Below, piece by piece: positions 59,933 through 64,000 of a stretch of DNA of 64,000 nucleotides. This stretch comes from an uncultured Christensenellaceae bacterium. Its GTDB lineage: Bacteria; Bacillota; Clostridia; Christensenellales; UBA3700. The DNA is taken from positions 496,001-560,000 of the forward strand of contig CALWKS010000001.1 in the NCBI GenBank assembly GCA_944381325.1, read 5' to 3'. The position numbers and the translations under genes were made by a program. The notes beneath the pieces were generated by a model. It ran no database searches. It was given only the letters and a program-made list of their open reading frames with translations, and was not told where the DNA came from. How positions within the stretch are numbered: position 1 is the stretch's first letter; every line of letters begins with the position of its first letter.

Positions 59933-60649
59933 TCAGATTAGCGCATAAGCCTGCATAAGCGCCTGCATTCCGTCAAGATAAGAATAAGCGTTGCGATAAC
60001 CTTCCATTACCGATCTGAGCCCCAGCCATACGACCTTGACCATCTTTGCGCTTGCGATTTCAAAAGCGTAATAAAGACCTTCGAGCATAGTGATATAATC
60101 GTCTCTGGTCTCGTCAGAAAGTCTTTCGTCTGAAGCAACCAGTTCAGTAAGCGAAGTGATATAAGGCACAACGTTTTCCTTTACGATGTCCTGAACGACA
60201 AAGTCCCCTTCTCCGAATCTCGCCGTCTTCTCCTCTTCCTTATCGTCAAGCACGTTTTTGAAAGCGAGGACGTATGCGGTTATAACGCTGTTGCAGAACA
60301 TTCTGAAGGACTGATCGATATCGTCTGATCTGAAGAACGTCTTGAGAAATTTGTGCAAACTCTGCGTTCCTCTGTCAAACTCGTAAAGAAGACCTGTAAC
60401 AAGCGCAACAACTCCTCTCGACGAGGGAGGAAGCTTGAAAGAATTACCCACAACGGCAGCCTGAAATTCCTGCTTATAATCAACACCCGTATTGCATTTT
60501 GCGACGTATCCCATCAGAGAAGGATTTGACGCGAGATAACGCAACAACCCCTTGATTGCGTTGCCTGCCATGATAAATCTTCCTTTGGATAAGTCGTTAC
60601 ACCTAGCGACCAGCCCGGTATAAGCCTGTTTTATGCCTTCGTTTGCCAT
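59933..60649 (-). CDS. Helical protein of unknown function
   Basis: 238 residues, predicted almost fully alpha-helical with no signal peptide or transmembrane segment. Conserved-looking pieces are GLLRYLASNPSLMGYV, NSFKLPPSSRGVVALVTGLLYEFDRG and FRSDDIDQSFRMFCNSVITAYVLAFKNVL. I do not recognise the family. It has a strong promoter, GGAG ribosome site and its own terminator, so it is a stand-alone expressed gene. Confidence 0.75.
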   Translation of the reverse strand: MANEGIKQAYTGLVARCNDLSKGRFIMAGNAIKGLLRYLASNPSLMGYVAKCNTGVDYKQEFQAAVVGNSFKLPPSSRGVVALVTGLLYEFDRGTQSLHKFLKTFFRSDDIDQSFRMFCNSVITAYVLAFKNVLDDKEEEKTARFGEGDFVVQDIVKENVVPYITSLTELVASDERLSDETRDDYITMLEGLYYAFEIASAKMVKVVWLGLRSVMEGYRNAYSYLDGMQALMQAYALI

Positions 60650-60710
60650 ATAACTCTCCGTCTTCTTATGCCGTATAATATCAGCAGAAAGCCGATCTGC
60701 TTATTTTTAT

Positions 60711-60739
60711 ATTATACGCCTTAAACGTGCATATTGCAA
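60711..60739 (-). promoter_or_regulatory. Promoter of the 59933-60649 gene
   Basis: TTGCAA (60734-60739) and a perfect TATAAT (60711-60716), 17 nt apart on the minus strand. A small hairpin GCAGatcggctttCTGC lies in the leader of about 55 nt. Confidence 0.7.
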
Positions 60740-60821
60740 GTAAATATACGTTTCACCATGATATGAGCGTCCTTGAAAGTGGACTTGAAAATGTAAAATT
60801 TTGATAAATCTGTCCAAATCA

Positions 60822-60850
60822 TTGCAAAAGCTCTTAGGTTAACTTATAAT
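60822..60850 (+). promoter_or_regulatory. Promoter of the HPr-like/DUF4364 pair
   Basis: TTGCAA (60822-60827) and TATAAT (60845-60850), 17 nt apart. The leader is about 30 nt with a CGGAG ribosome site. Confidence 0.7.
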
Positions 60851-60888
60851 ATTGAAGAACAAATTTTTTATGTTACGGAGTGTACATT

Positions 60889-61119
60889 ATGAAATCAGTC
60901 AGTTTGCTTCTAAACACGACCGAGAGCGTTAAGAAATTCGTAAACATCATCTCTGCTTACGACTATGACGCAGACATAAGAAGCGGTCGTTACGTAGTAG
61001 ACGCAAAGTCTATTCTCGGCATTTTTTCTCTTGATTTGAACAAGCCTGTCGTTCTTGAAATCTACAGCGCGGATTGCGACGATCTTATCGAACAACTCAC
61101 GCCTTTCATATACGTCTGA
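60889..61119 (+). CDS. HPr-like protein lacking the phosphorylation histidine
   Basis: 76 residues with the HPr fold. RYVVDAKSILGIFSLDLNKPVVLEI matches the second half of HPr, including the Ser46-type region (KSILG). The active-site segment, GLHARPA in PtsH, is replaced by LNTTESVKKFVNI, so His15 is absent. A catabolite-control role like Crh, or none in sugar transport, is possible. An ATG at 60880 is in frame but the ribosome site favours 60889. It precedes the DUF4364 gene by 5 nt. Confidence 0.8.
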   Translation: MKSVSLLLNTTESVKKFVNIISAYDYDADIRSGRYVVDAKSILGIFSLDLNKPVVLEIYSADCDDLIEQLTPFIYV

Positions 61120-61124
61120 TCGCC

Positions 61125-61643
61125 ATGCTGGACGCAAAAGCACTGAACAAGGTAATACTCCTCTTCATATTCGACAAGATGGAAGTTGCTATGAAAGAGG
61201 ATATAATAATCGAAATGGCAGTCTCCAATGAGTGGCTGTCATATATCGACGCAAAAGAAAGTTTTTCTGAACTTGCCTCAAGCGATTTTCTTACCAACGT
61301 TTCTCCGCGCGGCTCGATAGCGCACTACTCTATCACCAGCGACGGCAGAGAGTGTCTGCAACATTTTTACATTCAGATCCCCTCTTCCCTGCGCGACGCA
61401 ATAACGGAGCACGTAAAGAAAAACCGTCTTACATACAGAAGAAAACAGGACTACTCTTCAGACTATTTCAAGAACTCTGACGGAACGTACACAGTCGTGC
61501 TGAAGATCGAAAGCGTAACCGTTCCTCTTATGGAACTCAAACTCAACGTTCAGAACCGCAATACCGCAAAGTGGATTTTCAAACACTGGTCTGACAAGGC
61601 TCTGAATATTTACGAACTTATTCACGAAAATCTTGTTGAATAA
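61125..61643 (+). CDS. DUF4364 family winged-helix-type protein
   Basis: 172 residues from MLDAKALNKVILLFIFDKM. The N-terminal 80 residues resemble a winged helix: AVSNEWLSYIDAKESFSELASSDFL, and YSITSDGRECLQHF as the wing. The second domain contains TYTVVLKIESVTVPLMELKLNV. DUF4364 proteins are conserved across Clostridia and presumed transcription factors. It is the second gene after the HPr-like one, with no ribosome site of its own, so translation is probably coupled. Confidence 0.85.
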   Translation: MLDAKALNKVILLFIFDKMEVAMKEDIIIEMAVSNEWLSYIDAKESFSELASSDFLTNVSPRGSIAHYSITSDGRECLQHFYIQIPSSLRDAITEHVKKNRLTYRRKQDYSSDYFKNSDGTYTVVLKIESVTVPLMELKLNVQNRNTAKWIFKHWSDKALNIYELIHENLVE

Positions 61644-61648
61644 AAAAT

Positions 61649-61670
61649 GCGCCTTAAGGGCGCTTTTTGT
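61649..61670 (+). terminator. Terminator of the HPr-like/DUF4364 pair
   Basis: GCGCC and GGGCGC flank TTAA, followed by TTTTTGTTTTTG. It lies immediately after the DUF4364 stop. Confidence 0.9.
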
Positions 61671-61828
61671 TTTTGTTTTAATCAGGTTTCACTTGAAATT
61701 TCATATAATTACATACCTGATCAGACTGAAAAACTTTTTGCCGCTGCAAGCAATAAAGATTTCTTGTTAAACGATCTTAAAATCTTAAATGCGAAACAGT
61801 CAGCTTGTCTTTTACATTTTAATGCAAA

Positions 61829-61857
61829 CAAAAAAGCCCGCATAAACGGGCTTTTAT
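61829..61857 (-). terminator. Terminator of the zinc-ribbon membrane protein gene
   Basis: AAGCCCG pairs with CGGGCTT around CATAAA, followed on the minus strand by TTTTTTG. It lies about 20 nt past the stop codon. Confidence 0.88.
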
Positions 61858-61874
61858 TATCAACGTTTAATCTG

Positions 61875-62273
61875 TTACGCGTCTTTTCTCACCCTGACTC
61901 CGCAGGTATTGCAATACTTCGCGTCCATATCCAGTTCAGCACCGCAGTTGACGCACTTCTTGACCATAGGCTTGCCGCACTTACGGCAGAACTTGCTCTG
62001 AGGAGGATTGGGCTCTCCGCAATATTTGCATTTCACAGGCTCAGGAGCTTTTTCTCCTTTATCCTTTTTAAGACCTGCAAACACGAATATCAGACCGACG
62101 AAACCTATGACAATACCTGCAATCGCAAGTCCGTATTTAATTTCAAGCGCGCTGTCAGTCATAAGCAACGCAATGCCGACTGCGATCAGCACAAGACCGA
62201 TTATATTTACTGCCAATCCTAATCCCAGACAAAATTTCTTTGCGGTAAAGGATTTCTTTTCTTTATCAGACAT
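61875..62273 (-). CDS. Membrane protein with two zinc ribbons
   Basis: 132 residues. Two transmembrane helices lie at about residues 16-38 and 46-68. The C-terminal cytosolic part has two Cys4 zinc ribbons: CKYCGEPNPPQSKFCRKCG and CVNCGAELDMDAKYCNTCG. This is a widespread Firmicutes architecture of unknown function. It is monocistronic. Confidence 0.88.
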   Translation of the reverse strand: MSDKEKKSFTAKKFCLGLGLAVNIIGLVLIAVGIALLMTDSALEIKYGLAIAGIVIGFVGLIFVFAGLKKDKGEKAPEPVKCKYCGEPNPPQSKFCRKCGKPMVKKCVNCGAELDMDAKYCNTCGVRVRKDA

Positions 62274-62427
62274 ATTCGCTCCTCCGCGATTTTTTATATA
62301 TTATACATTAATTATTACAGGTTGTCAACAAAAATAAAACTTACAGTTAAACGCGCTTTACTTAAGAACATCACAGCTTGTTTCTTCTGCTCTTTACCTG
62401 AGTTGAAATCTCTTTGTGTTCTTCTTT

Positions 62428-62793
62428 TTAAAGGTTTTCAAGATTTTCGAGTTTGTCAAGAAAAACCGTAAGGATTTCATTTGACTCAGCCTTGTAAAAT
62501 TCAGTTACGTAACTTACTATAACGCCGGGAATAAACGCCACGACAAGGATTCCGTAAAGAGTGAGAAGGACCGTAAGAATTCTGGCGAGAGTGCTTGTCG
62601 CCACCACGTCGCCGAAGCCCACTGTCGTACAAGCCGCAAAGCAAAACCAGAGACTGTCTCCGAAATCGCCTATCTCAGGCTCTATCAACCATATAATAAG
62701 AGCGGTCAGAAAATAATACAGAAGAAAACCGATAAGAGTTTCATACAAATGCGTTGTACGCATTATGTTGTGCAGTATTCTTAGTTTTTTCAT
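62428..62793 (-). CDS. Two-helix potassium channel
   Basis: 121 residues with the KcsA-like arrangement: outer helix (about 20-38), pore helix WFCFAACTTVGFGDVVATS with the filter TVGFGD, and inner helix (about 72-95). It has no RCK regulatory domain. The last 25 residues are a short cytosolic helix. It should form a tetrameric K+ channel in the cell membrane. Confidence 0.9.
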   Translation of the reverse strand: MKKLRILHNIMRTTHLYETLIGFLLYYFLTALIIWLIEPEIGDFGDSLWFCFAACTTVGFGDVVATSTLARILTVLLTLYGILVVAFIPGVIVSYVTEFYKAESNEILTVFLDKLENLENL

Positions 62794-62898
62794 AATCGCT
62801 CCCTATGTGGCAGTCCTGATTAATACCGCCCCGCCTTTTTAATGCGGCAGATCAAATAGCCGACACGTTGAATGCTCGGCATATGTCAGGCACGCGAG

Positions 62899-63810
62899 TT
62901 ACCCCTGAGCAATCTCTTCTCTCGCACAGGGTTTTTCAGCCTGCGCACCTTCGTCCCTTACCGCAATTATAGGAGCATAATATTCGACGTGCTCTTTGAT
63001 TCCGTAAAAGTTGGGAGGTAAAACAGCTTTTTCTCTCAGATATTTTCTATAAGAACCTCCGCCCCATTTTGAGCGCGGTTCAGGGTTTCTTCTCCTGAAC
63101 GCCATTCTTGACAGCTTATACAATATGGCGATATATACAAAGAACACCGCAAGGTATTCAATGATAAACAGATGATTTTTATCAAAGCCCGGAATAAGCA
63201 AAAATTCAGGCAGTACGCATTCCTGAATAAACATAATGTTTTCAGGCTTATTGTTGACATGATCGTATCTCCACGTAAATGCCGCAAGCGTACCCCAAAG
63301 CAGTATTACCAAAAAGCCCGTGAGCGCCTCCCAAAGGTTTTTGTAACGGAGCGGCTCTATCGTGAAATTCCATACAAGACCGCCGAGATACAGACTGTAA
63401 TGCATTATGATGCTTTCAATGAAAGTAAAGTTGGTCATATCGCTGTTGACGAAAGACTGAGGTGATATACTCATTGCCAGCAATTGTACCAGTCCTGCGA
63501 AAAATCCTACGAATCTGCCCGTTTCCTTGAGTATTCTCCAGCCTGAAAGGTATGCTATAGGCATAAGGAAATAGCTTACTGAGCTTATTTCTACAGGAAT
63601 AAGCTTGACCGCGTCCTGTCTGAAAATCGTAGGCATAAGAGTAAAATGAATGATTTTGTATACAAGAACGAACGCCATAAGTCTGTACATGAATTTTTCA
63701 GCGCGTTCTCTCGACTTGCCGAATGCTTTCATGACAACAAAAGGACTGATAACGACAGCGCCAAGCCCCACCACGAGGCAGAACACCTGCCAGAAAGTAT
63801 TCATCAACAT
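62899..63810 (-). CDS. YwaF/TMEM164-family membrane protein
   Basis: 303 residues with about seven hydrophobic helices. PVEISSVSYFLMPIAYLSG and FIESIIMHYSLYLGGLVW resemble the YwaF-type signature (TIGR02206/TMEM164). The C-terminal 60 residues are hydrophilic (RRRNPEPRSKWGGGSYRKYLREKAVLPPNF). Function unknown. ATG 63804 may be the true start, as AAGGAGG lies 18 nt upstream of 63810. It is downstream of the small acidic gene with a 4-nt gap. Confidence 0.75.
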   Translation of the reverse strand: MLMNTFWQVFCLVVGLGAVVISPFVVMKAFGKSRERAEKFMYRLMAFVLVYKIIHFTLMPTIFRQDAVKLIPVEISSVSYFLMPIAYLSGWRILKETGRFVGFFAGLVQLLAMSISPQSFVNSDMTNFTFIESIIMHYSLYLGGLVWNFTIEPLRYKNLWEALTGFLVILLWGTLAAFTWRYDHVNNKPENIMFIQECVLPEFLLIPGFDKNHLFIIEYLAVFFVYIAILYKLSRMAFRRRNPEPRSKWGGGSYRKYLREKAVLPPNFYGIKEHVEYYAPIIAVRDEGAQAEKPCAREEIAQG

Positions 63811-63814
63811 AATA

Positions 63815-63991
63815 TCACCAATCCTCCTTATGGCTGAGCTTTATATCCGTATAAAACTCTTTGTATCTCCGCTTGAAAGCCTCTGCGTCGCTCTCATACT
63901 CCGCCGCTCTTTCAAGGTCTTCCTCTTCTTCTATGCAATCGCAATCCTCGTCGTACTTTTCGGCGAGTTTCATCTTTTCGTAGTCGGTCAT
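63815..63991 (-). CDS. Small acidic protein of unknown function
   Basis: A 58-codon ORF on the minus strand, MTDYEKMKLAEKYDED at the start, with a Glu run (IEEEEDLERAAEYES) and a helix-prone body ending KEFYTDIKLSHKEDW. It is predicted to be a charged helical protein or coiled coil. The stop precedes the YwaF-like start by 4 nt, and that gene's ribosome site AAGGAGG lies inside its last codons. An apparent stop TAA just upstream belongs to another gene cut by the window. No family recognised. Confidence 0.65.
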   Translation of the reverse strand: MTDYEKMKLAEKYDEDCDCIEEEEDLERAAEYESDAEAFKRRYKEFYTDIKLSHKEDW

Positions 63992-64000
63992 TATTCGCCC

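Noticed and set aside
1..64000. CRISPR arrays, prophage, transposase or toxin-antitoxin genes
   Set aside because: No regularly spaced short repeats, integrase, transposase or recognisable toxin-antitoxin pair was found on either strand.

Overview
The window looks like a chromosomal segment from a Gram-positive, probably anaerobic member of the Clostridia. Supporting signs are an FMN riboswitch on a RibU-type ECF S component, a T-box on leuA, DUF4364, DUF5685, DUF1294 and DUF47 family proteins, a GGGtGRT-type operon, and an NfnAB-type electron-bifurcating oxidoreductase. Promoters are sigma-A-like with 17-nt spacers and terminators are compact and intrinsic. A Christensenellales-like lineage is a guess from gene content only. 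No phage, CRISPR array or transposase gene was seen. Coding sequence is dense and mostly on the minus strand.

Layout. 1-2463 (minus): t6A and cell-envelope housekeeping genes (tsaE, tsaB, rimI, alpha/beta hydrolase, start of a probable Mur-ligase-like membrane protein). 2482-3375: ribU under an FMN riboswitch. 3512-4424: tRNA-Thr(CGU) and tRNA-Pro(CGG), followed by a tandem array of two structured repeats built from tRNA-Pro fragments. 4738-11860: a small HTH regulator, a lipoprotein, and a pgsA-valS-HAD-membrane protein operon. 12239-14940: NMT1/NitT-type ABC importer. 15046-25171: YkvI-like transporter, yhbY-obg, nfnAB, nth, purA, and a P-type ATPase with a long disordered N-terminus.

25340-33455 is one compact aro operon, aroF-aroB-aroA-aroC-pheA-aroE/K-aroQ-tyrA, covering the route from DAHP to the phenylalanine and tyrosine precursors. 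It includes an AroE-AroK fusion. leuA follows under a T-box. Then come a phosphate transport pair (pit, DUF47) and a 0.7-kb AT-rich gap. A lone TrpB2-type tryptophan synthase beta chain sits behind a previously unlisted 16-residue leader peptide with a Trp codon and an attenuator. 40651-49519: DUF3810 protease-like protein, a membrane protein/J-like/DUF5685 trio, trpS, dgt, ilvE, an IMPACT-family protein and tyrS. 50584-52292: NifU-like plus GGGtGRT genes with the codon bias of highly expressed genes. 52305-52740: a pair of direct repeats. 52925-64000: an EEP-family protein, uraA behind a candidate pyrimidine-sensing attenuator (leader peptide, U-rich tract, terminator), AKR, a cytidylate-kinase-like protein, an NSS symporter, an inactive HPr-like protein with DUF4364, and small membrane proteins including a K+ channel.

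The strongest unusual signals are: (1) the tRNA-Pro-derived tandem elements at 3739-4424; (2) the pyrBI-like leader of uraA; (3) the trpB2 leader peptide; (4) at least five genes whose predicted transcription start falls on or within a few bases of the start codon, suggesting regular use of leaderless mRNAs; (5) the GGGtGRT/NifU-like pair of unknown function.
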